A DNA stretch of 64,000 bases from Consotaella salsifontis (GCF_900167365.1 NZ_FUXL01000013.1:60909-124908), one strand, 5' to 3'. Shown: positions 1-9,680, counted from the first letter of the stretch. Program-made: numbers and translations. The notes: a model not told the origin generated them from the letters alone.

Positions 1-346
1 CCGCCTCGAGCTGGCGTCGCGCTGGCGGATGATCCATGCCGAGGGCTATATTCTCCAGGACCGTCATCGCCTCGAACAGCGAGAAGTGCTGGAAGACCAT
101 GCCGATGCCCAGCGCCCGCGCCTCACGCGGCGAGCCGACCTGCGCTTCGCGCCCGTCGAAGGTGATCTGGCCGCTATCGGCCTGGAGCACGCCATAGATG
201 ATCTTGACCAGCGTCGACTTGCCGGCGCCGTTTTCGCCGAGAAGAGCATGAATCTCCCCCGGCTGGACGGCAAAGGATATGGCGTCATTGGCAAGGACGC
301 CGGGAAAACGCTTGGTAATGCCCAGGAGCTCGATACGCGGCAGCAT
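1..346 (-). CDS. ABC transporter ATP-binding protein, N-terminal part (cut by window edge)
   Basis: Reverse-strand reading starts at ATG 346 (MLPRIELLGITKRFPG) and runs off the left edge, so only the first 115 residues are visible. Walker A GENGAGKST is clear, followed by the Q-loop region (GMVFQHFSLFE). The sequence resembles the tandem ATPases of BMP-lipoprotein-type nucleoside/sugar importers, which fits the neighbouring xanthine dehydrogenase genes and suggests purine uptake. It lies 37 bases after xdhC in the same direction, so it is probably co-transcribed. The substrate is inferred from context only. Confidence 0.8.
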   Translation of the reverse strand, partial: MLPRIELLGITKRFPGVLANDAISFAVQPGEIHALLGENGAGKSTLVKIIYGVLQADSGQITFDGREAQVGSPREARALGIGMVFQHFSLFEAMTVLENIALGMDHPPARRQLEA

Positions 347-383
347 GGGTGGCGGCTAAATCCCTTGGGCCGGCGGTGGAGGG

Positions 384-1253
384 CTAGCCGGCAGCGGCAC
401 TATTGCATCCGGCGGGTGCCGCTGCCAAGCGATCAGTCACAATTTCCTGTTGACGCAAAAGCAGGCAGCTGGTCATTTCGGCGGCAGCCAGAGCGGCGAT
501 CACAGCCGGACGCTTGTCCTTTACCGAACTCCCCCCGATAGGCAAGGTCAAGCGCGAGATTGATTCCCCAAGATCACCGCGAACGAGATGGCGGCGGAAC
601 TGCTCCCGCTTCGTCGCAGAGCCGATCATGCCGACATAGGCTGCGTCGCCACGCCTCAGCGCGGCCTCGGCGATGAGAAAATCGAGCGCGTGGTCGTGGG
701 TCATCACCGCATAAGCAGCGTGGGCAGGCGCCTCCCCGACCAGCGACTCGGGAAGCGCGGCGACGTGCGTCTCAACCTCTGACGGAAGACCAGCGAGCAT
801 CTCCGCCCGGGTATCGATGAGAGAGATCCGAAATGGCAGCAGCGCCAGCGCTTGCGCCAGCGCCCGCCCGACATGCCCCGCGCCGAAGATGAGGATGGAC
901 GGCCGCGCGGCCGCTTCCTCCGCCTGACGCCGCTCCAGTCTCGCCAGACAAGCGCCGTCCGCAACGGAAAGGTGCAGGCTGACCCAGCCGCCACAGCACT
1001 GGCCGAGTTCCGGCCCCAGCGGCAGCTCCATGATCTCGTCCGGACGACCGTCCGCCAGCATCACCAGAGCCGCATCGATCGCCCGGAACTCAAGCGCGCC
1101 GCCGCCGATCGTCCCGGCAATTCCTCGCGGTGTCACGAGCATCAGCGCCCCCGCCTCGCGCGGGGTCGAACCTTTGATCTCGGCGATCTCCACGAGAGCT
1201 GCCGGTTCACCAGCGGCAAGGCTGCCGCGCAGCAGGGCGATTAGGTCGCTCAC
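384..1253 (-). CDS. xdhC: Xanthine dehydrogenase accessory protein XdhC
   Basis: 289 residues. XdhC binds molybdenum cofactor, promotes its sulfuration and inserts it into xanthine dehydrogenase. Visible are the N-terminal XdhC/CoxI domain (EIKGSTPREAG; GTIGGGALE; GQCCGG) and a C-terminal Rossmann-like domain (ILIFGAGHVGRALA; YVGMIGSATKR). The frame stays open far upstream inside xdhB, but homology begins at the GTG at 1253, which overlaps the xdhB stop (GTGA). That overlap implies translational coupling at the end of xdhA-xdhB-xdhC. Confidence 0.93.
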   Translation of the reverse strand: MSDLIALLRGSLAAGEPAALVEIAEIKGSTPREAGALMLVTPRGIAGTIGGGALEFRAIDAALVMLADGRPDEIMELPLGPELGQCCGGWVSLHLSVADGACLARLERRQAEEAAARPSILIFGAGHVGRALAQALALLPFRISLIDTRAEMLAGLPSEVETHVAALPESLVGEAPAHAAYAVMTHDHALDFLIAEAALRRGDAAYVGMIGSATKREQFRRHLVRGDLGESISRLTLPIGGSSVKDKRPAVIAALAAAEMTSCLLLRQQEIVTDRLAAAPAGCNSAAAG

Positions 1254-3643
1254 CGCCCCCGCACCGCTTCCACCGCCATGAGGACGCGCTCGGGCGTCGC
1301 CGGTGCGTCGAGATCGGGAAAGACGCGGTAGTCGCCCGCAGCGCAGACCGCGTCGGTCAAGGCCGAGAAGGCGGAGATCGCCAGCATGAAAGGCGGCTCG
1401 CCCACCGCCTTGGAGCGATAGATCGTCGGCGAGGGATTGCGCCCCTTCTCCCAGATGCGGATGGAAAAATCGTCCGGGCGGTCGTTGGCGGTCGGGATCT
1501 TGTAGGTGGAGGGCGCGTGGGTCATCAGCGCGCCCTTGTCGTTCCACCACAGCTCCTCCGTCGTCAGCCAGCCGAGGCCCTGGATGAAGCCGCCCTCGAT
1601 CTGGCCCTTGTCGAGCGCCGGGTTCAGCGACTGCCCAACGTCGTGGAGGATGTCGACGCGAAGAAGCCGGTGCTCCCCCGTCAGCGTGTCGATCACGACT
1701 TCCGAGCAGCCCGCGCCATAGGCGAAGTAGAAGAACGGCGTGCCGGAGGCCGTCTCGCGGTCATAGGTGATGCCGGGCGTTGCATAGAAGCCCGTGGAAG
1801 AGAGCGAGACGCGGGCGAGATAGGCCTCACCGACCAGATCCTCGAACCGCTTCTCCATATTGCCGATGCGCACGCGGCCGGGGAGGAAGACGACCTGCTC
1901 TGCCGACACATTGTAGCGCGAGGCGGCATAGTCGATCAGCCGGCCCTTGATCGTCCGCGCGGCCGCCTGCGCCGCCATGCCGTTGAGGTCCGAGCCAGAG
2001 GAGGCGGCGGTGGCCGAGGTGTTCGGGACCTTGGCCGTGGTTGTCGAGGTGATCTTGATCCGTTCGATATCGATCTGCAGCTCCTCGGCCACCACCTGGG
2101 CGACCTTGGTGAAGAGCCCCTGGCCCATCTCCGTGCCGCCATGGTTCAGGTGGACCGACCCGTCCTTGTAGATGTGGACGAGAGCGCCGGCCTGATTGAG
2201 ATGCGACGTCGTGAATGAAATGCCGAACTTCACCGGCGTCAGCGCCAGCCCCTTCTTGAGGATCGGGTTCGCCGCGTTGAAGGCGCGCACCTCCCGCCGG
2301 CGGGCACGATAATCGCACGAGGCTTCCAGTTCCTCGACGATCTCCTCGATCACGCTATCGGAGACGCTCATATGGTAAGGCGTCACGCCCGATCCGTCAG
2401 CCGGATAGAAGTTCGCCTTCCGCACATCCAGCGGGTCGAGCCCCGCCTCGAAGGCAACACGGTCCATCACCCGCTCGATGCCAACCATGCCCTGCGGCCC
2501 GCCGAAGCCGCGAAACGCCGTGTTGGAGACGGTGTGGGTCTTCAGCCGGCGCGAATGAATGCGTGCCGCCGGCAGTTTATAGGCATTGTCGGCATGGAAC
2601 ATCGCCCGGTCGGCAATGGCGGCCGAAAGGTCGGAGGAATAGCCGCAGCGCACGAAATGGTCGAAGGCGACGGCCTGAAGCCTGCCACCCTCGTCAAAGC
2701 CGACGTCATAGTCGACGCGCACCTCGTGGCGCTTGCCGGTCATCACCATGTCGTCGTCGCGGTCGAGCCGGCACTTGGCGGGGCGCCCGGTCTTCAGCGC
2801 CACGAGCGCCGCAACGCAGCCGAAGAGCGCCGGCTGACTTTCCTTGCCGCCGAAGCCGCCGCCCATGCGCCGGACCTCCACCGTAACCGCATGGTCCGGC
2901 ACGCCCAGCATCTTGGCGACGTTGTGCTGCACTTCCGAGGGATGCTGGGTGGAGGAGCGCACGATAACATCGCCGTCCTCCTGGGGGATGGCGACGGCGA
3001 TCTGACCCTCGAGATAGAAGTGGTCCTGCCCGCCGACCTCGACGCGCCCCCTGATGCGCTTCGGCGCGCCCGCCAGCGCCGCATCGGCATCGCCGAGCCG
3101 CATGGTGTGGGACGGCAGGAGGTCCCGGCCCTCGGCCTCGGCGTGAGCGATCGCCTCGTCGATCGTGATCCCCGCCGGCAGATCCTCATAGTCGACGACG
3201 GCGAGGGCGGCGGCGCGGCGCGCCTGATCCAACGTTTCGGCGGCCACCGCAAAGAGTGGCTGACCGATGTAGAAGACAAATCCGTCGGCGAAGATCGGAT
3301 CGTCCCCCATCACCGGCGAATAGTCGTTCTGGCCGGGGATATCGGCCGCCGTGAGCACGGCCACGACGCCCGGCGCCCGGCGCGCCACATCCAGATCGAG
3401 AGAGACAATGCGCGCGTGCGCGCGGCTCGACATGGCGATGTAGACCTGCAGCGTTCCGGGCAGTTCCGGCTCGTCGTCGATGTAGCGAGCCATCCCAGAG
3501 ACGTGCCGGGCGGCGCTGTCGTGGGGCAGAGTCTTATGAACCCCGCCCCGAATGTCAGAGGGCTGCGCGGGCGACTTCTCGTGAAGCTCCTTCAGCGAGG
3601 GCTCGCCGGCCGGGCCCCGGTCCTGGATGCGGGTTTCGTCCAT
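1250..3643 (-). CDS. xdhB: Xanthine dehydrogenase, molybdopterin-binding subunit XdhB
   Basis: 797 residues, the usual length for the large subunit of bacterial xanthine dehydrogenase, which oxidises hypoxanthine and xanthine to urate. Molybdopterin-contact motifs are GGGFGGKE (about residues 261-268), AFRGFGGPQ and GGTEMGQG. The catalytic glutamate lies in the VGEPP motif near residue 749. The start overlaps the xdhA stop (ATGA) and the end overlaps the xdhC start, giving a tight xdhABC operon. No truncation or missing motif seen. Confidence 0.96.
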   Translation of the reverse strand: MDETRIQDRGPAGEPSLKELHEKSPAQPSDIRGGVHKTLPHDSAARHVSGMARYIDDEPELPGTLQVYIAMSSRAHARIVSLDLDVARRAPGVVAVLTAADIPGQNDYSPVMGDDPIFADGFVFYIGQPLFAVAAETLDQARRAAALAVVDYEDLPAGITIDEAIAHAEAEGRDLLPSHTMRLGDADAALAGAPKRIRGRVEVGGQDHFYLEGQIAVAIPQEDGDVIVRSSTQHPSEVQHNVAKMLGVPDHAVTVEVRRMGGGFGGKESQPALFGCVAALVALKTGRPAKCRLDRDDDMVMTGKRHEVRVDYDVGFDEGGRLQAVAFDHFVRCGYSSDLSAAIADRAMFHADNAYKLPAARIHSRRLKTHTVSNTAFRGFGGPQGMVGIERVMDRVAFEAGLDPLDVRKANFYPADGSGVTPYHMSVSDSVIEEIVEELEASCDYRARRREVRAFNAANPILKKGLALTPVKFGISFTTSHLNQAGALVHIYKDGSVHLNHGGTEMGQGLFTKVAQVVAEELQIDIERIKITSTTTAKVPNTSATAASSGSDLNGMAAQAAARTIKGRLIDYAASRYNVSAEQVVFLPGRVRIGNMEKRFEDLVGEAYLARVSLSSTGFYATPGITYDRETASGTPFFYFAYGAGCSEVVIDTLTGEHRLLRVDILHDVGQSLNPALDKGQIEGGFIQGLGWLTTEELWWNDKGALMTHAPSTYKIPTANDRPDDFSIRIWEKGRNPSPTIYRSKAVGEPPFMLAISAFSALTDAVCAAGDYRVFPDLDAPATPERVLMAVEAVRGR

Positions 3644-5094
3644 CAGGCGAACTCCCGCGCCAGGGAAACCCGCGCCGGCGGATTGTCCCGCAACTCCATC
3701 TCAAACCGGCGGATGAGATTCTCCGCAACCTTGAGGCGATAGGCGGACGACGCCCGCATGTCGGTGAGAGGCGCAAAATCCTCTGCGAGGGCCGCCGCGG
3801 CTCGATCCGCCGCCGCCGCGTCGAAGGGTTGCCCGACCAGCGCCGCCTCCGCCGCCGCCGCGCGTTTCGGCGTTGCCGCCATGCCGCCGAAGGCAAGGCG
3901 CACCTCGCTGACGACGCCGTCCTCGAATGTCAGGAGGAAGGCCGCCATTACGGCCGAGATGTCGGAGTCGAAGCGCTTGGAAACCTTGTGGGCAAAATAA
4001 CGCTGGTTGTCCTCCAGCGTCGGCACCTCGACGGCGGCGACGAACTCGCCCGGCGCGCGATCCTGGCGGCCATAGGCGATGAAGAAATCCTCCAGCGGCA
4101 CGCTACGCGCCGTCTCTCCCTTGCGCAGATGCAGCCGGGCGCCCAGCGCGATCAGCGCCGGTGGCAGGTCGCCGATCGGCGAGCCGTTGGCAATGTTGCC
4201 GCCAACCGTGCCGGCATTCCGGATCTGATAGCCGGCAAAGCGCCGCATCATCTCGCCGAGGTCTCGATGAACCTCCGCCAGATGGCTGGCAGCCTCGCGG
4301 TGGGTGACGGCGGCGCCGATATAGATCCGGCCGGGGCCGGCCTCGATATGGCGTAGGTCCTCGACCCGTGAAACGTCGATCAGCACCGGCAGGTCGCGAT
4401 GCTGCTTCGTCACCCAAAGGCCCACGTCGGTCGCGCCGGCAACCAGCCGCGCATCAGGACGGGAGGCGTAGAGATCCGCCAACTCGTCGGCATGGCGCGG
4501 TGCACACCAGGCACCGCCGGCCGCTTCGTAGTGGAACATCTCGCCGCCGAGCAGCGCGACGAGCCGTTCGGCCAGCGCCGCATCCTCGGCGCGCGTGTCC
4601 GGCACCGGCCTCGCGGCGAGATCGAGCCCTGCATCCACGATCGGCCCGTAGCCGGTGCAGCGGCAGAGATTTCCGGCAATGACGTCCTTCACCGACTGGC
4701 GATCGGTGAGCGCGCCCGTCAGCCACGCGCCGTAGAGCTGCATGACGAAGCCCGGCGTGCAGAAGCCGCACTGGCTGGCGTGATTCTCGACCATCGCGGC
4801 CTGAAGCGGATGGAGCCCGCCGCGCCCGAGATATTCGACCGTCTCGATCGCCCGGCCATGAAGCGAGGGGATGAACTGGATGCACGCATTGACTGCCCGG
4901 CGCCTGAGGCCGCCGACGCCGTCAGGCTCGGCGAGGAGCACGGTGCAGGCGCCGCAATCGCCTTCTGCGCAGCCTTCCTTGGTGCCGGGAAGGCCAGCAT
5001 GCTGCCTCAGATAGGCGAGGATGGTCGTGGTCGGCGCAAGGCCCGCGATGGCGCGCTCTTCGCCGTTCAGAATGAAGCGGATCGGCTCGGCCAT
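3643..5094 (-). CDS. xdhA: Xanthine dehydrogenase small subunit XdhA (2Fe-2S and FAD domains)
   Basis: 483 residues from ATG 5094. A GTG two codons upstream is possible but overlaps the uraH stop; a GGGG ribosome-binding stretch nine bases upstream favours the ATG. The N-terminal ferredoxin-like cluster is CAEGDCGAC, the second iron-sulfur domain has CGFC and NLCRCTGY, and the FAD domain has LVAGATDVG and TVGGNIANGSP. It passes electrons from the XdhB molybdenum site to FAD and NAD. The order uraH-xdhA-xdhB-xdhC on one strand links xanthine oxidation to hydroxyisourate hydrolysis. Confidence 0.95.
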   Translation of the reverse strand: MAEPIRFILNGEERAIAGLAPTTTILAYLRQHAGLPGTKEGCAEGDCGACTVLLAEPDGVGGLRRRAVNACIQFIPSLHGRAIETVEYLGRGGLHPLQAAMVENHASQCGFCTPGFVMQLYGAWLTGALTDRQSVKDVIAGNLCRCTGYGPIVDAGLDLAARPVPDTRAEDAALAERLVALLGGEMFHYEAAGGAWCAPRHADELADLYASRPDARLVAGATDVGLWVTKQHRDLPVLIDVSRVEDLRHIEAGPGRIYIGAAVTHREAASHLAEVHRDLGEMMRRFAGYQIRNAGTVGGNIANGSPIGDLPPALIALGARLHLRKGETARSVPLEDFFIAYGRQDRAPGEFVAAVEVPTLEDNQRYFAHKVSKRFDSDISAVMAAFLLTFEDGVVSEVRLAFGGMAATPKRAAAAEAALVGQPFDAAAADRAAAALAEDFAPLTDMRASSAYRLKVAENLIRRFEMELRDNPPARVSLAREFA

Positions 5095-5096
5095 GA

Positions 5097-5462
5097 TCAC
5101 GAGCCCCGGTAGGTGGAATAGCCGAACGGCGAGAGCAGCAGCGGCACGTGATAGTGCGTCGGCTCCGCCAGCCCGAAGCGGATGACCACCTCGTCCAGGA
5201 ACTTCGGCTGCGGAAGGAAAAGGCCAAGACGGTCGAAATAGGTCCCGGCGGCGAAAACCAGCTCATAGACGCCCGGCAGGAACGACTCGCCCGCCAGAAG
5301 CGGGCTGTCGCAGCGCCCATCCGCATTGGTCACGGCATCCACCACTTTCGCGCGCTGTTCGCCCTCGACGCGCCAAAGCGCCAGCGAAAGATTCGCAGCC
5401 GGCCGGCCGAGGCTGGTATCGAGAACATGGGTGGTGAGTTTCGCCGTTTCCTTGGGCGTCAT
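5097..5462 (-). CDS. uraH: 5-hydroxyisourate hydrolase (transthyretin-like)
   Basis: 121 residues from ATG 5462; a longer frame from 5501 adds 13 residues not seen in the family. The family signatures are present: LTTHVLDTSLGRPA at the N-terminus and the C-terminal YSTYRGS. It hydrolyses 5-hydroxyisourate, the urate oxidase product, to OHCU. It is the first gene of the minus-strand uraH-xdhABC group, with the xdhA start immediately after its stop. The next enzyme, OHCU decarboxylase, is encoded at 7192-8664 on the other strand. Confidence 0.93.
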   Translation of the reverse strand: MTPKETAKLTTHVLDTSLGRPAANLSLALWRVEGEQRAKVVDAVTNADGRCDSPLLAGESFLPGVYELVFAAGTYFDRLGLFLPQPKFLDEVVIRFGLAEPTHYHVPLLLSPFGYSTYRGS

Positions 5463-5586
5463 TCGAGAGCCTTGATTCCTGACCACAGAGCCGATCACCA
5501 TGCACCGCGCGACGGCGTGGCGTAAAGCCTCTCCCTGCCCAGCCTCGGCGCGCTATCATTCCCCCGTGACAATTGGAGGACCATCC

Positions 5587-6261
5587 ATGCGCACCGCGCC
5601 GGCTTTTCTCTTCGACCTCGACGGCACCCTCGTCGACAGCGTTTACCAGCATGTTCTCGCCTGGCAGGATGCCCTCGACGCCGAGGGCATGGAAATCTCC
5701 GTCTGGCGCATTCACCGCAAGATCGGCATGAGCGGCGGGCTCTTCACCGAGCAGCTGCTACGCGAGACGGGCGAGCCCATCACCGAGGAAAAAGGCGAGC
5801 GGCTGCGCCACCTCCACGCGCAGGCGTACGGGCGCTATGCCGACAAGGTGCGTGCCCTGCCCGGCTCGAAGGCGCTTCTCGCGGCGCTTGACCAGGCTGG
5901 CCTTAAATGGGCGATCGCCACCTCCGGGCGGATGGAGACGGCGAAGTACAATCTCGAGCGTCTCGACGTCGATCCGGCCAAGGCCGTCGTCGTGACGCGC
6001 GACGAGGTGAAGTACGCCAAGCCCGACCCAGATCTCTTCGTCGCGGCGGCCGAAAAGCTCGACGTGCCGATCGAGAGCTGCCTCGTCATCGGCGATTCAA
6101 TCTGGGATCTCCTCGCCGCCCAGCGCTGCCGGGCGCTCGGCGTCGGGCTGCTCTCCGGCGGCTATGGCACCGAGGAACTGGAGCGCGCCGGCGCGTTCCG
6201 TGTCTATGAGGACCCGGCAGATCTGCTCGCCCATCTGGACGAGGTCGGCGGACGCCAATGA
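5587..6261 (+). CDS. HAD-family hydrolase (phosphatase, phosphoglycolate-phosphatase-like)
   Basis: 224 residues. The start at 5587 is set by a strong GGAGGA site seven bases upstream; the open frame upstream is not coding-like. HAD motif I is DLDGTLVDS with nucleophile Asp and general acid Asp. The lysine motif lies near KYAKPDPDLF, and motif IV is GDSIWDLLAA. The cap region between motifs I and II suggests a subfamily I phosphatase or mutase. The substrate cannot be read from sequence. It is transcribed divergently from uraH-xdhABC and sits inside the purine catabolic region. Confidence 0.88.
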   Translation: MRTAPAFLFDLDGTLVDSVYQHVLAWQDALDAEGMEISVWRIHRKIGMSGGLFTEQLLRETGEPITEEKGERLRHLHAQAYGRYADKVRALPGSKALLAALDQAGLKWAIATSGRMETAKYNLERLDVDPAKAVVVTRDEVKYAKPDPDLFVAAAEKLDVPIESCLVIGDSIWDLLAAQRCRALGVGLLSGGYGTEELERAGAFRVYEDPADLLAHLDEVGGRQ

Positions 6262-6289
6262 TCGCTTCCGACAGCCGCCGCGCCACGGT

Positions 6290-7024
6290 TCAAACGGCGA
6301 CGTGGTGGCTGACAAGTTCGCAGCCATCCAGTCTATGAACCATGAGCATTGGCGGTTCGCCGATGGTCGGCACGCTTACCCCACCGAACCAAAGCGGATT
6401 GGCGGGGCAGATCGAACCACAGACATGCACAGGAACACCGGCGATCATGCCCGACATCGGCCGATGCACATGGCCACATGAGATGGCGAGCGGCTTGCAA
6501 GAACATTGGCGAAGCAGATCGCGGAGTGCCTCAGCCCCCTGTGCCATCGATTCGTCGAGCGGTGCAATGCCGCTTGGAAAGAGGTGATGGTGTGAAAAAA
6601 CCAGAGACGCACGCGGCGCTGAATCGGTCAGGACATCTTCCAGCCAGCCCAAATGCGGAGAGACATCGCCCCCTGATGTGGCGCTGAGGGTCGCGTCCAC
6701 CCCGACAAGAAGCAGGTCACTTAGATCGGCGGCGAAGTGCATGGCATTGGCACATTCGACGGAACCAAAGCGCCTCGCAAACACGCCCCGCATGGCGTCA
6801 CCATCGTCGGAGTTGCCGGGCAGAAGCAGAACCGGGCAGCACAGCGTGTCGAAGCGTGCTGAAATTTCCCTGTAGCCGTCGGTCCACCCTTCGTCGATCA
6901 GATCACCCGAGACGACCAGCGCATCCAGCGCAACGTCACCGAGCCACGACAAGGCGCGGTCCAACCTCGAAATGTTCCCGTTGCCAGGCGCGGCGTGAAT
7001 ATCGGAGATCTGCGCTACGATCAT
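6290..7024 (-). CDS. Calcineurin-like metallophosphoesterase (CpdA-like phosphodiesterase)
   Basis: 244 residues from ATG 7024, preceded by AGAGGG. The five metal-binding blocks of class III phosphodiesterases are in order: DIH near residue 8, GDLID, GNSD, SHHH and GHVH. Length and motif spacing resemble 3',5'-cAMP phosphodiesterase CpdA and Icc proteins, but the nucleotide specificity is not provable here. It converges with the HAD gene, leaving 28 bases between the two stops, and is divergent from the allantoinase gene. Confidence 0.87.
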   Translation of the reverse strand: MIVAQISDIHAAPGNGNISRLDRALSWLGDVALDALVVSGDLIDEGWTDGYREISARFDTLCCPVLLLPGNSDDGDAMRGVFARRFGSVECANAMHFAADLSDLLLVGVDATLSATSGGDVSPHLGWLEDVLTDSAPRASLVFSHHHLFPSGIAPLDESMAQGAEALRDLLRQCSCKPLAISCGHVHRPMSGMIAGVPVHVCGSICPANPLWFGGVSVPTIGEPPMLMVHRLDGCELVSHHVAV

Positions 7025-7191
7025 CGGACCCTCTGAAGCATCCTCAGCGTGCGATACAGCATATGACCGCACATCGGCTTGCGGCGAAAGGGGGGCGCTT
7101 TTACTGTGCCTCGCGGAAAACGCCGCCTGGCCGCCGGGCGCGTCGTCTCGGCAACACCCGCTTCCTCATGACTGGCTGAAGGCCACGTGTC

Positions 7192-8664
7192 ATGAAGTGG
7201 CGGAAGGCGTCGAGCCTGTTTGGAAAGAAGCCCGATTTGACCAATCGCACCCCTCGCGACATGCGCGGCTACGGCCGCAATCCGCCCCATCCGCACTGGC
7301 CAGGCGACGCGAATATATGCGTCCAGTTCGTCGTCAATTACGAGGAAGGCGGCGAGAGCTCGATCCTCGACGGCGATCCGGCCTCCGAATCGCTGCTGTC
7401 GGAGATCGTCGGGGCGCAGCCCTGGCCGGGGCAGCGCAACCTCAACATGGAGTCGCTCTACGAATACGGCTCGCGCGCCGGCTTCTGGCGGCTGTGGCGG
7501 CTCTTCACCGAGCGCACCATGCCGGTGACGGTCTATGGCGTCACGGCAGCGCTGGAGCGCAACCCCGAGGCGGTCGCCGCCATGCAGGAGGCCAATTGGG
7601 AGATTGCCAGCCACGGCCTGCGCTGGCTCGAATACAAGGATTTTGCCGAAGAGGTGGAGCGCCAGCACGTCCTCGACGCGGTGCGCATCCATACGGCGGT
7701 GACGGGCACCCGCCCCCTCGGCATCTATCAGGGCAAGCCTTCGGACCACACGCTGAAGCTGGTGATGGAGGAAGGCGGCTTCGAATATTCCTCCGATTCC
7801 TATGCCGACGACCTGCCCTATTGGGTCGAGGGCCCAAAGGGCCCGCATCTGATCATTCCCTATACGCTCGACACCAACGACATGCGATTTGCCACGCCCC
7901 AGGGCTTCAACTCGGGCGACCAGTTCTTCACCTATCTGAAGGATGCCTTCGACCTGCTCTATGCCGAGGGCGAGGCGGGCCACCCCAAGATGCTGAATGT
8001 CGGGCTGCACTGCCGCCTGGTCGGCCGTCCGGCGCGCGCCGCCGCTCTTGCCCGCTTCCTCGATTACGTCCAAGCCCACGAAAAGGTGTGGGTGGCGCGG
8101 CGCATCGATATCGCGCGCCATTGGCGCGAGCACTTTCCCTATTCGCCGGGGCTTCAACCCAGCCGGATGGACCGCGAGACCTTCCTCGACACCTTCGGCG
8201 GCGTCTTCGAGCATTCGCCCTTCATCGCCAACCGAGCCTATGAGCGCGGCCTTAGCGCGGCGCACGACACGCCGACGGGTCTGTCGGGTGCGCTCAACGC
8301 CGCCTTCCGCCTGTCGAGCCGGGAGGAGAAGCTGGCGGTGCTGAAGGCCCACCCCGATCTCGCCGGCAGGCTGGCGCTGGCCGGCGACCTCACCACCGCG
8401 TCGAAGGCCGAACAGAGTTCGGCAGGGCTCGACCGCCTGACGCCGGAGGAACTCGCCCGCTTCCAGGCCCTCAATACCCGCTATGTCGAAACATTCGGCT
8501 TCCCGTTCATCGTGGCGGTGAAGGGCAAGCCGAAGGAGGCGATCCTTTCCCTGTTCGAGACGCGCGTCGAAAACACACCCGAGGCGGAGTTCTCGACCGC
8601 GCTGCGCGAGGTCGAGAAGATCGCGCGCCTTCGTATTGATACCATTTTCGGAGAAGCACAATGA
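7192..8664 (+). CDS. puuE: Bifunctional allantoinase (PuuE) / OHCU decarboxylase (UraD)
   Basis: 490 residues with two fused enzymes. Residues 1-315 form a polysaccharide-deacetylase-fold, metal-independent allantoinase (RDMRGYGRNPP, FVVNYEEGGE, ASHGLRW). Residues 326-488 form OHCU decarboxylase with the HPDL catalytic motif at 387-390 and FPFIVAVKG. Together they turn OHCU into allantoin and then allantoate. The exact start is uncertain: ATG 7192 gives a slightly long N-terminus and a TTG at 7234 is nearer the family start. The stop overlaps alc (ATGA), so puuE/uraD-alc-allA is one operon. Confidence 0.93.
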   Translation: MKWRKASSLFGKKPDLTNRTPRDMRGYGRNPPHPHWPGDANICVQFVVNYEEGGESSILDGDPASESLLSEIVGAQPWPGQRNLNMESLYEYGSRAGFWRLWRLFTERTMPVTVYGVTAALERNPEAVAAMQEANWEIASHGLRWLEYKDFAEEVERQHVLDAVRIHTAVTGTRPLGIYQGKPSDHTLKLVMEEGGFEYSSDSYADDLPYWVEGPKGPHLIIPYTLDTNDMRFATPQGFNSGDQFFTYLKDAFDLLYAEGEAGHPKMLNVGLHCRLVGRPARAAALARFLDYVQAHEKVWVARRIDIARHWREHFPYSPGLQPSRMDRETFLDTFGGVFEHSPFIANRAYERGLSAAHDTPTGLSGALNAAFRLSSREEKLAVLKAHPDLAGRLALAGDLTTASKAEQSSAGLDRLTPEELARFQALNTRYVETFGFPFIVAVKGKPKEAILSLFETRVENTPEAEFSTALREVEKIARLRIDTIFGEAQ

Positions 8665-9680
8665 GCGAAGCCTTTCTGACGGCCGAGCCGCTTGCCGAAG
8701 CCGACGCTCTCCTGAAGCGCTTCGTCGACCTCGCCCATCCCCGCCTCGGCACGAAGATGACGTTCGCCACGGACGATTTCTTCGCCGACAAGAACCGGCT
8801 CATCAATCCCGCGCCGGCCATCTTCATCCCCGGCAAGTACGACGATCACGGCAAGTGGATGGACGGCTGGGAATCGCGTCGCAAGCGCACACCCGGCCAC
8901 GACTGGGCGGTCGTCAGGCTCGGCCAGCGCGGCATGATCCACGCCGTCGATATCGACACGTCGTTCTTCACCGGCAATTTTCCGCCCGAGGCCGAGCTTC
9001 TCGCCGCCGATACGGACGCGGAGCCCGGCGAAACGGATTGGCGGGTGATCGTGCCGCGCACGGCGCTCAAGGGCGACAGCCACAATCTCTTCGAGGTGTC
9101 GGAAGGCGCCCCCTTCCGCTGGCTGCGCCTCAACATCTTCCCGGATGGCGGCATCGCGCGCCTTCGCGTCTTCGGCCTCGTCGCCAAGGATTGGAACGCC
9201 GTGCCTGCCGATGAGACGCTCGATCTCGTCGCGCTGGAGAATGGCGGCACGGCCATCGCCTGGAACGATGCCCATTACGGCGCTCCCGCCAACATGCTGG
9301 CGCCGGGGCGCGGCGCCGACATGGGCGACGGCTGGGAAACGGCGCGGCGCCGCCGGCCCGGCAACGACTGGTGCGTGTTGAAGCTCGGCCACCCCGGCAC
9401 GATCGAAAGGGTGCGCATCGACACCGCCCACTTCAAGGGCAACTATCCCGACCGCTTCTCGCTACGCGCGGTCCGTCTCGACGCCGATCCCTCTCCCGAA
9501 ACGATCGAGGAGGCGAGCGCCGCCTGGCCGCTTCTGGTGCCTCAGACGCGCCTCTCGGCGGATGCGATCCTCGACATTCCCGAGCTCTTCCCGCTGGGTC
9601 CCGTCAGCCACGTGCGTCTCGACATCTTCCCCGATGGCGGCGTCTCGCGCCTCCGCCTCTTCGGCCAGAAAGCCGGCTGA
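8661..9680 (+). CDS. alc: Allantoicase
   Basis: 339 residues. It splits allantoate into ureidoglycolate and urea. The protein shows the family's internal duplication: DGWESRRKRTPGHDW in the first half and DGWETARRRRPGNDW in the second, each followed by a hydrophobic GxIxxVxID strand and an F-x-GN-[FY]-P motif. It starts inside the puuE/uraD stop and its TGA overlaps the allA start. The urea it releases can be used by the urease encoded 3-12 kb to the right. Confidence 0.95.
   Translation: MSEAFLTAEPLAEADALLKRFVDLAHPRLGTKMTFATDDFFADKNRLINPAPAIFIPGKYDDHGKWMDGWESRRKRTPGHDWAVVRLGQRGMIHAVDIDTSFFTGNFPPEAELLAADTDAEPGETDWRVIVPRTALKGDSHNLFEVSEGAPFRWLRLNIFPDGGIARLRVFGLVAKDWNAVPADETLDLVALENGGTAIAWNDAHYGAPANMLAPGRGADMGDGWETARRRRPGNDWCVLKLGHPGTIERVRIDTAHFKGNYPDRFSLRAVRLDADPSPETIEEASAAWPLLVPQTRLSADAILDIPELFPLGPVSHVRLDIFPDGGVSRLRLFGQKAG

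Noticed and set aside
2372..3742. 456-codon plus-strand frame opposite xdhB
   Set aside because: Shadow of a gene with intact catalytic motifs; the antisense protein has no recognisable features.
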